Source: Oceanospirillum linum (GTDB lineage: Bacteria; Pseudomonadota; Gammaproteobacteria; Pseudomonadales; Halomonadaceae). Taken from it: a DNA stretch of 64,000 bases. The notes under the pieces were generated by a model. That model saw nothing but the letters and a program-made list of their open reading frames with translations. It had not been told where the DNA came from and ran no database searches. The stretch's first letter is position 1. Each line of letters opens with the position of its first letter. Shown in pieces: positions 49,796-59,243 of the stretch. The position numbers and the translations under genes are program-made. The DNA lies in the NCBI RefSeq assembly GCF_900182785.1, contig NZ_FXTS01000009.1, forward strand, positions 66,795 through 130,794, in the 5' to 3' direction.

Positions 49796-51373
49796 TTACA
49801 GCCCAAACTGGCGGCGAATACTCATGAGTAGCTTGGTGCTTGCATTATCTTCGTCAGTGTTGATGACGATAGTATAGTCCGTTTCATCTGAGGCGATATT
49901 ATCCTGCTCTGCCAGCTGCTTATGCAGGACAGCAAGATCCGCTTCAGATGCATCACTATCTGATGTCAGGCGTTTTTTGATCCGGCGCTCCAGTGTTTGC
50001 TCACTTGCTGTGAATGAAAGTGTCAGAGCGGGTACTCCAAGTTGTTCCGCTTTATCACGCAGAGCATCACGCTGCCAACGTTTCAGGTTGGTGGCATCAA
50101 TAATCACAGGTGTTGCCGAGTGAATGACGCAATCTGCCAGTTTTGCCAGTTTGTCATAGGTGCGTTCTGTGGCTTCCGGGGTATAGATACCGGCATCCAG
50201 TTCAGAGTGACTGTCCTGGTCTGGGCTCAGGCCAAACAGGCGTTTACGCTCAACATCGGATCGGATACGGATAACGCCCAGCTCCTTGATAACCGCCCGA
50301 CTTATAGAGCTTTTACCGGAACCGGACACGCCATGGGTGATCAGCATAAAGGGCTGTTCAAATACGGTGTAGGATTCCGCCAGATCGATATAGCTCTGGT
50401 AATCGGCTTCCAGCGCTTTGCGTCCTGTTTCATCAATGGATGGGTCCAGTAGCATAAAGCGCGTTACCTTGGCGCGAACCATGGCTCGGTAAGCTTTGTA
50501 GAACGGCAATAGTTGAATGCCTTCGTAGTCACCGGTCAGCTCCAGGTACAGGTTGATAAAGTGGCGGGCCAGCTCTTTCTCACCACGGGCTTCCAGGTCC
50601 ATCACCAAAAAACCGGCATCGCTGATCACATCGATCCAACGGAACTCATCGTTAAACTCGATGCAGTCAAACAGAGTAACCTTGTCTTTACCCGCTTCCT
50701 GAATCAGGGCCACATTACCTAAGTGGATATCTCCATGGCACTCGCGAATCATTCCGTTGGCTTTGCGACGGGCAAACAGTGACTCCAGGCGGGTAAACGT
50801 ATCCTGCATCCAACCTTCCAGCTGGGTGAGCTGATCCAGTTGTGGTTTCTCGCTCAGCATCTCGCGGATCTGGTCAAAGTTTTGCTGTGCGGGTGCCAGT
50901 ACTTCTGCAGGGCTGCCCAGTTTCATGCTGTCATCTGCCTGGCGAATTTCAGCATGAAAACCGGCAATCTGGTGTGCCAGTGAATCAATGTGAGCGGTTG
51001 TCACCATACCTTCGGCCTGCAGGTTGCTCAGCAGGCGGTCGCCGTCGAACTGTTGCATGCGGATGGCGTATTCAAACGGGGCTGAATCATCACCTAAACG
51101 GGGGGCGTCTTCGCTACCTGAGATCGGCAGAACATCCAGATAGAGATCCGGAGCCAGACGTTTATTCAGGGCAACCTCCTGCTCACAGAAGAACTTACGC
51201 TTTTCCAGGGTAGTGAAATTCAAAAAACCAAAGTCCATCGGTTTTTTGATTTTATAGGCATAGTCACCTGTCAGCAGTACCCAGGATATATGGGTTTGGT
51301 ACAGTTTAAATTCCCCTGTGTTGTGTTGATACAGGGCTGGGTTCTGAAGTGCCTCAATCAGCTGTTGGCTCAC
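49796..51373 (-). CDS. Fused aminoglycoside phosphotransferase-like and P-loop kinase protein
   Basis: A 525-residue two-domain protein. The N-terminal half is a choline/aminoglycoside kinase-like fold with catalytic HGD at residues 213-215 in ECHGDIHLGN and the metal-binding Asp236 in LFDCIEF. The C-terminal part is an AAA/zeta-toxin-like P-loop kinase with Walker A GVSGSGKSS at 348-356. Such fusions are widespread and usually annotated as phosphotransferase/ATP-binding protein with no known substrate; this is not evidence of antibiotic resistance. The GTG start at 51373 has AAGGAG seven to eight bases upstream. Confidence 0.88.
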   Translation of the reverse strand: MSQQLIEALQNPALYQHNTGEFKLYQTHISWVLLTGDYAYKIKKPMDFGFLNFTTLEKRKFFCEQEVALNKRLAPDLYLDVLPISGSEDAPRLGDDSAPFEYAIRMQQFDGDRLLSNLQAEGMVTTAHIDSLAHQIAGFHAEIRQADDSMKLGSPAEVLAPAQQNFDQIREMLSEKPQLDQLTQLEGWMQDTFTRLESLFARRKANGMIRECHGDIHLGNVALIQEAGKDKVTLFDCIEFNDEFRWIDVISDAGFLVMDLEARGEKELARHFINLYLELTGDYEGIQLLPFYKAYRAMVRAKVTRFMLLDPSIDETGRKALEADYQSYIDLAESYTVFEQPFMLITHGVSGSGKSSISRAVIKELGVIRIRSDVERKRLFGLSPDQDSHSELDAGIYTPEATERTYDKLAKLADCVIHSATPVIIDATNLKRWQRDALRDKAEQLGVPALTLSFTASEQTLERRIKKRLTSDSDASEADLAVLHKQLAEQDNIASDETDYTIVINTDEDNASTKLLMSIRRQFGL

Positions 51374-51487
51374 AGGCGGTCTCCTTAAAATTCAGTATTC
51401 GGGGCTCGTTGTCCGTTCTGTTACACGGGCGTACGGGTCAGCCTTTTGACCCATAGTGCGTGCTTCAGGTGGCCGGAGCAATCAGCT

Positions 51488-51514
51488 TAAGGTCTGAGGT
51501 GTTTACCTCAGACC
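51488..51514 (-). terminator. Hairpin after hemL
   Basis: GGTCTGAGGT pairs perfectly with ACCTCAGACC around a four-base loop. The minus strand has only a short TTAAG after it, so termination would be weak. Confidence 0.55.
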
Positions 51515-51538
51515 CGTTATGATCCGCAAGATGACCTG

Positions 51539-52822
51539 TTAACTCAGTGCAGCAAACGCTTTACGGGCTGCGGCAAGGGTTTTCTCAATATCGTCATCTG
51601 TGTGGGCAGAAGAAACAAAACCTGCTTCGTAGGATGCCGGAGCCAGATAAATACCCTCTTCCAGCATGATGTGGAAGAATTTATTGAAATGCTCGTTATT
51701 ACACTCCATTACATCAGCAAAGCCGGTAACGGCAGGTTTATCGGTGAAGAAAACACCAAACATACCTCCTGCTTTCTGGGTGATAAAGGGAACACCGGCT
51801 TCTTTTGCTGCGGCTTCAAGGCCAGCACACAGTTTATCTACTTTGGCGAACAGGGCATCGTGGAAGCCCGGCGTGCTGATACTGTTAAGTAGGGCGATTC
51901 CGGCAGCCATGGCCAGAGGGTTACCGGAAAGGGTGCCAGCCTGATAGACAGGCCCCAGAGGTGAGATATGAGACATGATCTCTTTCTTACCACCGAATGC
52001 GCCTACTGGCATACCACCGCCGATAATCTTACCCAGTGTGGTCAGATCCGGTTTAATGTTGAAGCGCTCCTGAGCGCCGCCCAGAGCAACACGGAAACCT
52101 GTCATCACTTCATCAAAGATCAGTACGGTGCCGTTTTCATCACACACTTCGCGCAGGCACTCCAGAAAGCCCGGCTGTGGCGGAATGCAGTTCATATTAC
52201 CTGCCACCGGCTCCACAATAATGCAGGCGATCTGGTCGCCAATCTGTTTGAAGCACTCCCGCACATTTTCAATGTCGTTATACGTCAGGGTGATGGTGTG
52301 TTCCGCCAGCGCTTTGGGTACACCCGGCGAGTTCGGTTCACCAAAGGTCAGGGCACCGGAACCTGCTTTAACCAGCAGGGAGTCGGAGTGGCCGTGGTAG
52401 CAGCCCTCAAATTTTACGATCTTGTCCCGACCGGTATAGCCACGGGCCAGACGGATCGCACTCATGGTGGCTTCCGTACCTGAGTTCACCATGCGTACCA
52501 TCTCGATGTTCGGCATGATCTCGCAGATACGCTGAGCCATGGTGGTTTCGATTTCAGTGGGGGCACCAAAGCTCATACCGTCGTCCAGGCGATCTTTTAC
52601 TGCCTGCAGTACGGTGTCGTTGGCGTGACCGGTGATCATTGGGCCCCATGAACCTACATAGTCAATGTACTGTTTGTCATCTGCATCAAACAGGTATGCG
52701 CCTTTCGCGCGCTTGATAAATACCGGCGTACCGCCAACACCTTTGAATGCACGTACCGGAGAGTTAACACCGCCAGGAATAACGGTCTGGGCATTGGCAA
52801 ATAGCTGTTCTGACGTAGACAT
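51539..52822 (-). CDS. hemL: Glutamate-1-semialdehyde 2,1-aminomutase HemL
   Basis: HemL makes 5-aminolevulinate from glutamate-1-semialdehyde, the C5 route to heme. The 427 residues form a class III aminotransferase fold with DEVMTGFRVA and the pyridoxal-phosphate lysine in TLGKIIGGGMPVGAFGG. HemJ, another heme enzyme, is encoded 1.7 kb upstream. The next gene upstream, thiE, is on the same strand but 143 bases away. Confidence 0.98.
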   Translation of the reverse strand: MSTSEQLFANAQTVIPGGVNSPVRAFKGVGGTPVFIKRAKGAYLFDADDKQYIDYVGSWGPMITGHANDTVLQAVKDRLDDGMSFGAPTEIETTMAQRICEIMPNIEMVRMVNSGTEATMSAIRLARGYTGRDKIVKFEGCYHGHSDSLLVKAGSGALTFGEPNSPGVPKALAEHTITLTYNDIENVRECFKQIGDQIACIIVEPVAGNMNCIPPQPGFLECLREVCDENGTVLIFDEVMTGFRVALGGAQERFNIKPDLTTLGKIIGGGMPVGAFGGKKEIMSHISPLGPVYQAGTLSGNPLAMAAGIALLNSISTPGFHDALFAKVDKLCAGLEAAAKEAGVPFITQKAGGMFGVFFTDKPAVTGFADVMECNNEHFNKFFHIMLEEGIYLAPASYEAGFVSSAHTDDDIEKTLAAARKAFAALS

Positions 52823-52965
52823 AGGGTTCCCTATAACTGTTGTTTCTTAAAAATTGCTAAAAACGGTTTGAGGAGGCCGCAGCCTCCCGAAAGTAATGCG
52901 CCCATCATACCTAGGCATGATGACGTGATACAGCGTTGCTGCACCTTATTAAAGATTGATTGTAG

Positions 52966-53649
52966 TTAAACGTTGATCTGCAACGGGGCTCTGGGTAAGC
53001 AGAATCTGTTGAGTGCCTCTGAAGGGTCATGAGTACCGAACAGGCTGTTGACCACGGCAATCATATCGGCACCCTGATCAAACACCTGACCGGAATTATC
53101 TGAATCAATACCACCGATTACGACAATGGGACGCTGAAAGCGGGCCTTTGCCTGAGCAATTAACTCTAATGGTGCCGCCGGTGCATTCGGTTTGGTTGTC
53201 GAAGGGAAGAAACGTCCAAAAGCCAGATAGTCCGCTCCGGCACGCTGAGCTTGCTCCGCCAGATCAAGGGAGGCATGGCAGGTTGCACCCAGTATCTTAT
53301 CTTCACCCAGTTTATGGCGTGCATCCGTCAGTGAGCCGTCACTCTGACCCAGATGAACACCATCGGCATCAATTTCAAGAGCCAGCTCCAGATCATCGTT
53401 AATAATCAGTGGCGTGTTGTATTGCCGGCAAAGAGTCAGCAGCTGTTGCGCCCGTTGTTTTTTCTGATCAGGTGCGGCGTTTTTTTCACGATACTGTAGG
53501 CAGCCAATACCAGCCTTTAATACGATTTCAGCCTTACTGAAAAGCTGGTCGCCGGGCATGAGCTTGCTGTCGGTAATGGCATAAATAGCTGATCGAGCAA
53601 TGGCTTTCAGAAAGTATTGCTGAGACCGGGCGTTATGAATTTGGGGCAT
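52966..53649 (-). CDS. thiE: Thiamine phosphate synthase ThiE
   Basis: ThiE joins HMP pyrophosphate and thiazole phosphate to thiamine monophosphate. The 227 residues show the barrel motifs CLQYREKNA (pyrophosphate-binding), NDDLELALEIDADGVHLGQ and GADYLAFGRFFPSTTKP. I choose ATG at 53649; a TTG at 53679 would give ten more residues but AAGGAG lies between the two. thiD lies 42 bases upstream on the same strand, so the two are one unit. I see no TPP riboswitch in the short gaps. Confidence 0.93.
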   Translation of the reverse strand: MPQIHNARSQQYFLKAIARSAIYAITDSKLMPGDQLFSKAEIVLKAGIGCLQYREKNAAPDQKKQRAQQLLTLCRQYNTPLIINDDLELALEIDADGVHLGQSDGSLTDARHKLGEDKILGATCHASLDLAEQAQRAGADYLAFGRFFPSTTKPNAPAAPLELIAQAKARFQRPIVVIGGIDSDNSGQVFDQGADMIAVVNSLFGTHDPSEALNRFCLPRAPLQINV

Positions 53650-53691
53650 ACGGAAATAAGGCTCCTTAACGGGTGTCAACCACAGTGCAGA

Positions 53692-54489
53692 TCAGGATCT
53701 GTCACACCAGAAAAAACGATTGGGCAGATGTTGGCCCGAGCTAAGCTTGTGGGCGCTTTCCAGGCTCTTCCAGGTGAAACTTTGTGCCATCTCTGTAGCG
53801 TTACAAATATCAGCACCCTGAGCAATTAGGGCCGTGCAGGCTGAGGCAAAGGTGCAGCCACTACCATGATATTCGCCACTCAACCTGGGCCAGGTTTTTT
53901 GCTGCATCTCACCGTGGCTACCGAAAAGCTTATTAATTACGTCAGTTGTTTCAGCGTGGGTGCCGGTCACCGCCACATGTTTACAACCAAGGCTGATTAA
54001 GTGATGAGCCTGGGCTGCAATGGAGTCTGCATTAGGGCTGAGCTGTTTCAGTTCCTGTGTATTGGGCGTCAGCAGTGTGGTATGAGGCAGTAACAGATCA
54101 TTGAATGCGGCTACCATCTCCTGAGTGGTCAGGCTTTTGCCGCCACCTGCGTGCAGAATCGGGTCAAAAACCACGGGGAGGTGAGGGTAGTCCTGTAAAA
54201 GAGTGTGAATCGCTTCAATATTCTCGATGCTGCCCAAGAGCCCGATTTTGATTGCGCTAATGGGCAGATCATCAAGCATCATACGTGCCTGAGTGATCAG
54301 ATCGTTAGCGTTAACCGGATGTATGCCCTGAACATTATGCGTATCCTGGGTTGTGGTAGCCGTAATTACTGTTGCGGCATAGCCACCCAGGGCTCGTATG
54401 GTTTCGATGTCAGCCTGAATACCGGCACCACCGGACGGGTCGTGCCCAGCCAGTACCAGAGTAACCGCGGGGTTGGGGATTGAACTCAT
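53692..54489 (-). CDS. thiD: Hydroxymethylpyrimidine/phosphomethylpyrimidine kinase ThiD
   Basis: ThiD phosphorylates HMP twice for thiamine synthesis. The 265-residue product belongs to the ribokinase family: LVLAGHDPSGGAGIQADIET at the N-terminus, TATTTQDTHNV near residue 42, the LLGS loop near 85 and the C-terminal anion hole YHGSGCTFASA with catalytic Asp replaced by the usual ribokinase Gly-Ser-Gly-Cys motif. ATG at 54489 is preferred to GTG at 54495 because AGGGAG is seven bases from it. Confidence 0.94.
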   Translation of the reverse strand: MSSIPNPAVTLVLAGHDPSGGAGIQADIETIRALGGYAATVITATTTQDTHNVQGIHPVNANDLITQARMMLDDLPISAIKIGLLGSIENIEAIHTLLQDYPHLPVVFDPILHAGGGKSLTTQEMVAAFNDLLLPHTTLLTPNTQELKQLSPNADSIAAQAHHLISLGCKHVAVTGTHAETTDVINKLFGSHGEMQQKTWPRLSGEYHGSGCTFASACTALIAQGADICNATEMAQSFTWKSLESAHKLSSGQHLPNRFFWCDRS

Positions 54490-54515
54490 CGTCACGCTCC
54501 CTATCGCTTTCTGCG

Positions 54516-54950
54516 TTAGCCTGAGAAAGGCTTGACCACAACCAGAATAATAATCCCAATCAGGGCAAATACCGGTAGCTCGTTAAAAACCCGGTAAAAC
54601 TTATGGCTGCGCGTGTTTCTGTCTTCGGCAAATAACTTGCGGTAGTGTCCGCAGGCAAAGTGGTAGCCGATCAGCAGTGTTACAAGTGTTAGTTTAGCGT
54701 GCATCCAGGGCTGCGACAGGTAATAACTGGCATTCATGCTCAGTAGCCAAAGGCCTAAAGCGATAACGACGACCATAGAGGGAGTGGTAATCCCCCGGTA
54801 CAGCTTACGCTCCATGATTTTGAAGCGTTCATTACCCGCCTCATCCGTTGTTTCTGCATGGTAAACGTACAGTCTTGGCAGATAAAACAGGCCACTGAAC
54901 CAAGTGACCACGGCGATAATGTGAAACGCCTTAACCCAAAAAAAATCCAT
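54516..54950 (-). CDS. hemJ: Protoporphyrinogen IX oxidase HemJ
   Basis: HemJ is the membrane-bound oxidase of heme synthesis in many bacteria lacking HemG and HemY. The 144 residues have four hydrophobic helices and the conserved residues of the family: His10 in AFHIIAVVTWFSGLFYLPRL and the Lys in HAKLTLV. Length and motif order match HemJ rather than the larger CopD proteins that share the fold. GGAG precedes the ATG. Its neighbour thiD starts 27 bases downstream. Confidence 0.92.
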   Translation of the reverse strand: MDFFWVKAFHIIAVVTWFSGLFYLPRLYVYHAETTDEAGNERFKIMERKLYRGITTPSMVVVIALGLWLLSMNASYYLSQPWMHAKLTLVTLLIGYHFACGHYRKLFAEDRNTRSHKFYRVFNELPVFALIGIIILVVVKPFSG

Positions 54951-54992
54951 TATGACTCCTCATAATTGCTTTTGTGATTCAGTAAGTATTCA

Positions 54993-56759
54993 TTACCGGT
55001 AAAAACCCTCGATCATATCCCGGGTGACAATGCCGATAACTTCTCCTTTTAAGCCTGTTATGTACAGTGTGTCGGTACGCATATCTGAGATCTGTGTCTG
55101 GGCCTCAGCCAGAGTGGCTGTTTGAGACAGAGGGCTGGCGCTGAGTCTGTCCTCGGAGGGTATCTCGCTCAGGACAACTTCCTTCAGGCTCTGCCCGTCT
55201 TCCTGTAAGTCCAGGTAAACGTAGTTGGCTAAATCTGACGTTGGCATAAGAACAAAGTGATCATTATCGTCTTCATGGATCAATAGCCAACGAGGTTTGG
55301 CGTTCAGAATTGTTTTAGCCATTCCGATACTCAGCTTATCCGTGCATCGTTTAAAGTCCTTGCTCATTACAGCGCCAATACCGGTGCGACTGAGTATCTG
55401 GGAGAGTGCTGGGTCGTGAAGTTTGAGACCTTTTAATTCAAGAGCGTACTGGAACACTGAAGGGTGATCCGGAAGCAGGTAGCGGCTGGTCAGTGTCGCA
55501 CAAACCACGGCCAGCATGCCGGGCATGATGATGTGAGGGTTGGCTGTCAGCTCCATTAAAGCCATTAGTGCCGCAAGAGGTGCCTGTAGGCAGGCCGCCA
55601 TCATGCTTGCCATTCCTATCATCGCATAGATATTGATATCCGATACCTGAGTACCGGCCAGGAACGCACCAATATGACCGGTTGCGGCACCGAATAACCC
55701 CCCAACAACCATAATCGGGCCGATAATACCTATGGGTACGCCCAGGCCAAAAGTGGTGGCTGTCAGCAGCAGTTTGCAGATAGCCAGAAGAAGTAATACC
55801 CCCAGGCTTAGGTCGCCGGTAAATGAAAGATTGACCAGATCAAAACCACTGCCCATAAGAGAGGGCAGGAGAGCTGCAAAAAGTGCTGTCAGTAACCCTG
55901 CGAATAAGAAACGAATCTCAACAGGCCAGTGATGAGTGCGGAAAAGAAGACCTGAGTAACTGATGAACAGTGCGGCAAAAATACCAATAATAATGCCGCT
56001 GGCGGAGACCCAAGGCAGCTCTGCCAGAGTATAGAGAGCCTGCGGAGCTGTGTTGAAAAGGCTCCCTCCTCCGAGAAGGGATTGACTCAGAGCGGTACCG
56101 GTAACTGAGGCCAGAATAATCGGCGTAAATCCCACAAGGGTATACTCTGCAACAATGACTTCCATCGCGAAGATAACCCCCGCTATGGGCGTATTAAATG
56201 ATGCCCCTATGGCTGCAGCAGAACCGCAGCCAACCAACAGGCGAATGCTGTTGTTAGGCAGTTTCAGGTGAACACCGATCAGGCTGCTGATGCTAGCTCC
56301 CATATGGACTGCAGGGCCTTCGCGTCCAGCGGATAGACCGCTGGTAAGGCTTATTATCGCATTAACAAACTGGCCAAGTGCATTGGGCCAGGGCATGTGA
56401 CCCTGGTTGAATGTGAAGCGCTCGATCACATGTGGCACACCGTTTGACCGCCAGCTTTGTTTTGACAAGCGAAAAATAAACGCCAGCAGCAGACAGCCAA
56501 TAATTGGGGCCAGCACCCGTATGGTAAGAGATAGCGCTTCATGGTTTTCAGGCTCAATCCCCAATAATGATTTTGTGGCCAGGTTCAGGCTTATAATAAA
56601 TAGAACCATCACGCCCCCGGTCGCAATACCGGAGATTAAACCAAGTAAGGCCAGTTGAGGCAGTGCGCCCAGGTGAGCTAAACGGTTGCGAAAATGTTGT
56701 AAAGATAGCCGCTGGAAAAAATTTTTTCGAAACAGGTTCTTAGCCAAAGTGACATCCAA
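54993..56759 (-). CDS. ClC-family chloride channel/antiporter with CBS domains
   Basis: A 588-residue membrane protein. The transporter part (about 30-435) has the glutamate gate in GREGPAVHMG and the GVPIGIIGP segment; the usual GSGIP reads SNGVPHV. The C-terminal region (about 445-588) has two CBS domains (MSKDFKR and TLYITGLKGEVIGIVTRDMI), which sense nucleotides in related proteins. Whether it is a channel or a Cl-/H+ exchanger cannot be decided. The start is TTG at 56759, with a poor ribosome site, so the true start is uncertain. It is divergent from argC. Confidence 0.9.
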   Translation of the reverse strand: MDVTLAKNLFRKNFFQRLSLQHFRNRLAHLGALPQLALLGLISGIATGGVMVLFIISLNLATKSLLGIEPENHEALSLTIRVLAPIIGCLLLAFIFRLSKQSWRSNGVPHVIERFTFNQGHMPWPNALGQFVNAIISLTSGLSAGREGPAVHMGASISSLIGVHLKLPNNSIRLLVGCGSAAAIGASFNTPIAGVIFAMEVIVAEYTLVGFTPIILASVTGTALSQSLLGGGSLFNTAPQALYTLAELPWVSASGIIIGIFAALFISYSGLLFRTHHWPVEIRFLFAGLLTALFAALLPSLMGSGFDLVNLSFTGDLSLGVLLLLAICKLLLTATTFGLGVPIGIIGPIMVVGGLFGAATGHIGAFLAGTQVSDINIYAMIGMASMMAACLQAPLAALMALMELTANPHIIMPGMLAVVCATLTSRYLLPDHPSVFQYALELKGLKLHDPALSQILSRTGIGAVMSKDFKRCTDKLSIGMAKTILNAKPRWLLIHEDDNDHFVLMPTSDLANYVYLDLQEDGQSLKEVVLSEIPSEDRLSASPLSQTATLAEAQTQISDMRTDTLYITGLKGEVIGIVTRDMIEGFYR

Positions 56760-56857
56760 TGATCAATAGGTGCTGCATACATTAGTCCATAGTTTTGTGT
56801 ATTATACCGAGATTCGATTCAAGAGTTCGATCCAGGACTGAACAGTGGAGAGCGACA

Positions 56858-57889
56858 GTGATTAAAGTCGGTATTGTTGGCGGCACCGGTTACACCGGAG
56901 TTGAGTTGTTACGTTTGTTGGCACAGCACCCTGATGCTCAGGTTGAGGTGATTACATCGCGATCCGAGGCTGGTGTTGCCGTCGCTGATATGTACCCGAA
57001 CTTACGCGGCCACTATGACCTTGAGTTTACAGTGCCTGATACAGATGCTCTTGCTGCTTGTGATGTGGTGTTTTTTGCAACGCCTCATGGCGTGGCTCAT
57101 AGCCTGGCCGGTGACATTCTGGCCCGTGGCTGTCGGGTTATTGACCTTTCTGCCGATTTTCGCATCCGTGACCCAGAACTTTGGGCTGAGTGGTATGGCC
57201 AACCCCATGGAGCCCCTGCTCTGCTGAACGACGCGGTGTATGGCCTGCCTGAAACACAGCGTGAACAGATTAAGTCTGCCCGTCTGATTGCTGTGCCGGG
57301 TTGCTACCCAACGGCCGTTCAATTGGCAGCCCTGCCGCTGCTAGAAGCTGGCCTGATCCGGCCTGAAATTGTGGCTGACTGCAAGTCTGGTGTAAGCGGT
57401 GCAGGCCGGGGCGCAAAAGTGGGTTCTTTGTTATGTGAAACCAGTGAATCTGTCATGGCCTATGGTGCATCCGGGCATCGGCACCTTCCGGAAATTTCCC
57501 AGGAGCTGAATCGTGGAGCGGGTAAAGATGTTGCACTGACTTTTGTACCTCATCTGATGCCGATGATTCGTGGCATTCATGCCACTATCTACGCCGATCT
57601 TTTGGAAGGGCAGAACGTTGACCTTCAGACTCTGTACGAAAACTGCTATAAAGATGAGCCCTTTGTTGATGTGATGCCAGCGGGTTCTCACCCGGCAACA
57701 CGGAGTGTAAGGGGTGTAAATATGTGTAGAATTTCGTTGCACAGGCCGCAGAATGGCAACAAGGTTGTGGTACTATCTGTGATCGATAATTTGGTTAAAG
57801 GCGCATCCGGGCAGGCTATTCAGAACATGAATATCATGTTCGGTCTTGAGGAAAATGCAGGGCTCAACCAGGTAGGATTGATGCCGTAA
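56858..57889 (+). CDS. argC: N-acetyl-gamma-glutamyl-phosphate reductase ArgC
   Basis: ArgC reduces N-acetylglutamyl phosphate to the semialdehyde in arginine synthesis. The 343 residues have the NADP-binding VGIVGGTGYTGVELLRL at the N-terminus and the catalytic Cys149 in AVPGCYPTAVQL. The start is GTG at 56858 with GGAG seven bases upstream; a longer frame from 56795 adds 21 unrelated residues. The arginine branch uses the carbamoyl phosphate made by carAB. A coiled-coil gene follows after 25 bases. Confidence 0.96.
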   Translation: MIKVGIVGGTGYTGVELLRLLAQHPDAQVEVITSRSEAGVAVADMYPNLRGHYDLEFTVPDTDALAACDVVFFATPHGVAHSLAGDILARGCRVIDLSADFRIRDPELWAEWYGQPHGAPALLNDAVYGLPETQREQIKSARLIAVPGCYPTAVQLAALPLLEAGLIRPEIVADCKSGVSGAGRGAKVGSLLCETSESVMAYGASGHRHLPEISQELNRGAGKDVALTFVPHLMPMIRGIHATIYADLLEGQNVDLQTLYENCYKDEPFVDVMPAGSHPATRSVRGVNMCRISLHRPQNGNKVVVLSVIDNLVKGASGQAIQNMNIMFGLEENAGLNQVGLMP

Positions 57890-57914
57890 CCATAACAATA
57901 ATGAGTTACCAGGT

Positions 57915-58658
57915 ATGACAATGGTCAAAGGAAGCAAACAGGATCAGTTGGAAATTGTTTCTTATAGCCCAATGGAGCGTTTCTTGCGCCGTTCGGTTTT
58001 TTTATTGTTTCTAATCGTGATTGTTCTTGCCGGGTTTGGTTACGGCCAATACCAGGGGTGGGAAGAGCGCCGTTCAGCCGTAATCGAGCGTGATGAATTA
58101 CGCGAAACTCTGACAGAATTAGAAAAAGAAAATGAAACGCTGCGTCAAAAAGTTGCCGTACTGTCTCGCGGTAATCAGATTGATCAGAAAACCTATGCGG
58201 AGGTCCGTAATACGATTACAGATCTCAATGCTCGCATTGCACAGCTTGAAAATGAAGTGACTTTCTACAAGCGCGTGATGGCTCCCAGCAGTGAAGACAA
58301 AGGCCTTAGGGTTGAAAGCTGGACAGTGGCAAAGACACTGAATCCGTCCCGCTTCAGTTTTAAGCTGGTTCTTACTCAGGTTGCAGACAATAACAATTAT
58401 ATAGAAGGTCGCGCGCTGGTGAGTATTGTTGGGCTTCAGGGAACAACCCGACGTGTTCTACCTCTGCGAGACTTATCATCGGATGTTAAAGACCTGGGTG
58501 TCAGATTCCGCTTTCGCTTCTTCCAGAATGTAAGTGGTGAGATGGTTCTGCCAAAAGGCTTTAAGCCAGAGAAAATCGAAGTGATTCTGCAGTCTACTGG
58601 CCGTAAGGCGATGCGGGTTGAAAAGAATTATGAATGGTCAGTTCAGGAGGCCGTTTAG
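57915..58658 (+). CDS. Coiled-coil single-span membrane protein (DUF6776-like)
   Basis: A 247-residue protein with one membrane helix (about 29-46), a long coiled coil (ELRETLTELEKENETLRQKVAVL region, about 55-130) and a C-terminal beta-rich domain (ESWTVAKT onward). It resembles the uncharacterised DUF6776 group; the identification is from memory. The stop is two bases before the bactofilin start and AGGAGG for bactofilin lies inside this gene, so the two are coupled. I infer a link to the bactofilin, for instance as its membrane partner. Confidence 0.78.
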   Translation: MTMVKGSKQDQLEIVSYSPMERFLRRSVFLLFLIVIVLAGFGYGQYQGWEERRSAVIERDELRETLTELEKENETLRQKVAVLSRGNQIDQKTYAEVRNTITDLNARIAQLENEVTFYKRVMAPSSEDKGLRVESWTVAKTLNPSRFSFKLVLTQVADNNNYIEGRALVSIVGLQGTTRRVLPLRDLSSDVKDLGVRFRFRFFQNVSGEMVLPKGFKPEKIEVILQSTGRKAMRVEKNYEWSVQEAV

Positions 58659-58660
58659 GC

Positions 58661-59209
58661 ATGTTTGGAAAAAACAGCAAACCAAGTACACATCATTTTG
58701 ATACCTTGGTGTCAGGTAAGGCAGAGATCGTTGGTGACCTTCATTTCAGCGGTGGCTTGCACATCGATGGAAAGGTGTTTGGCAATATTATTGCCGAAGA
58801 TGACTCAAAGGCAGTGATACGCATCAGTGAGAAAGGTGTTGTCGTAGGTGAAATATCGGCCCCGCACGTTATCGTGAACGGCCAGGTGTCCGGTGATATC
58901 CACTCCTGTGAGCATATCGAGCTGGCTTCCCGGGCTACCGTTAATGGCAACATTTTCTATAATATGATTGAAATGGTAATGGGCTCTCAGGTGAGTGGTA
59001 ACCTGATGCACCGTTACCGGGGCAAGCCAGAAAACCGTCCGGCAATGCCTAAGAGTGTAACCCATGAAAAACCTGTGTTTAACGAAGGCGTTGAGACCGA
59101 CTCTAAAGCAGCTAAAACTGCTGCAGATGCGAAGCCTGTCGCCGCGCCTAAAACTACGGGTGCGACTCCTGTTGCAGCGAGTGCAGTAAAAGATAAAAAA
59201 GCAGAATAA
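58661..59209 (+). CDS. Bactofilin (polymer-forming cytoskeletal protein)
   Basis: Bactofilins assemble spontaneously into filaments that localise cell-wall and other enzymes. The 182 residues contain the right-handed beta-helix core (GKAEIVGDLHFSGGLHIDGKVFGN, GVVVGEISAPHVIVNGQVSGDIHSCEHIELASRATVNGNI) and a disordered Ala/Lys/Pro-rich tail. A frame from 58634 adds nine residues that overlap the upstream gene; ATG at 58661 is the likely start. Nearby M23 endopeptidase is a typical bactofilin client in other species, although it is three genes away here. Confidence 0.93.
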   Translation: MFGKNSKPSTHHFDTLVSGKAEIVGDLHFSGGLHIDGKVFGNIIAEDDSKAVIRISEKGVVVGEISAPHVIVNGQVSGDIHSCEHIELASRATVNGNIFYNMIEMVMGSQVSGNLMHRYRGKPENRPAMPKSVTHEKPVFNEGVETDSKAAKTAADAKPVAAPKTTGATPVAASAVKDKKAE

Positions 59210-59243
59210 CAGCTGACGGCAGTTTCAGATTGCTATTGTGCTG

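Noticed and set aside
49796..51373. Aminoglycoside resistance gene
   Set aside because: Shares the fold and HGD motif of APH enzymes but is fused to a P-loop kinase, as in a widespread chromosomal family with no resistance role shown.
52823..54989. TPP riboswitch for thiE/thiD
   Set aside because: Gaps upstream of thiE and thiD are too short and I find no THI-box pattern (CUGAGA and GACCUGAUCUGG).
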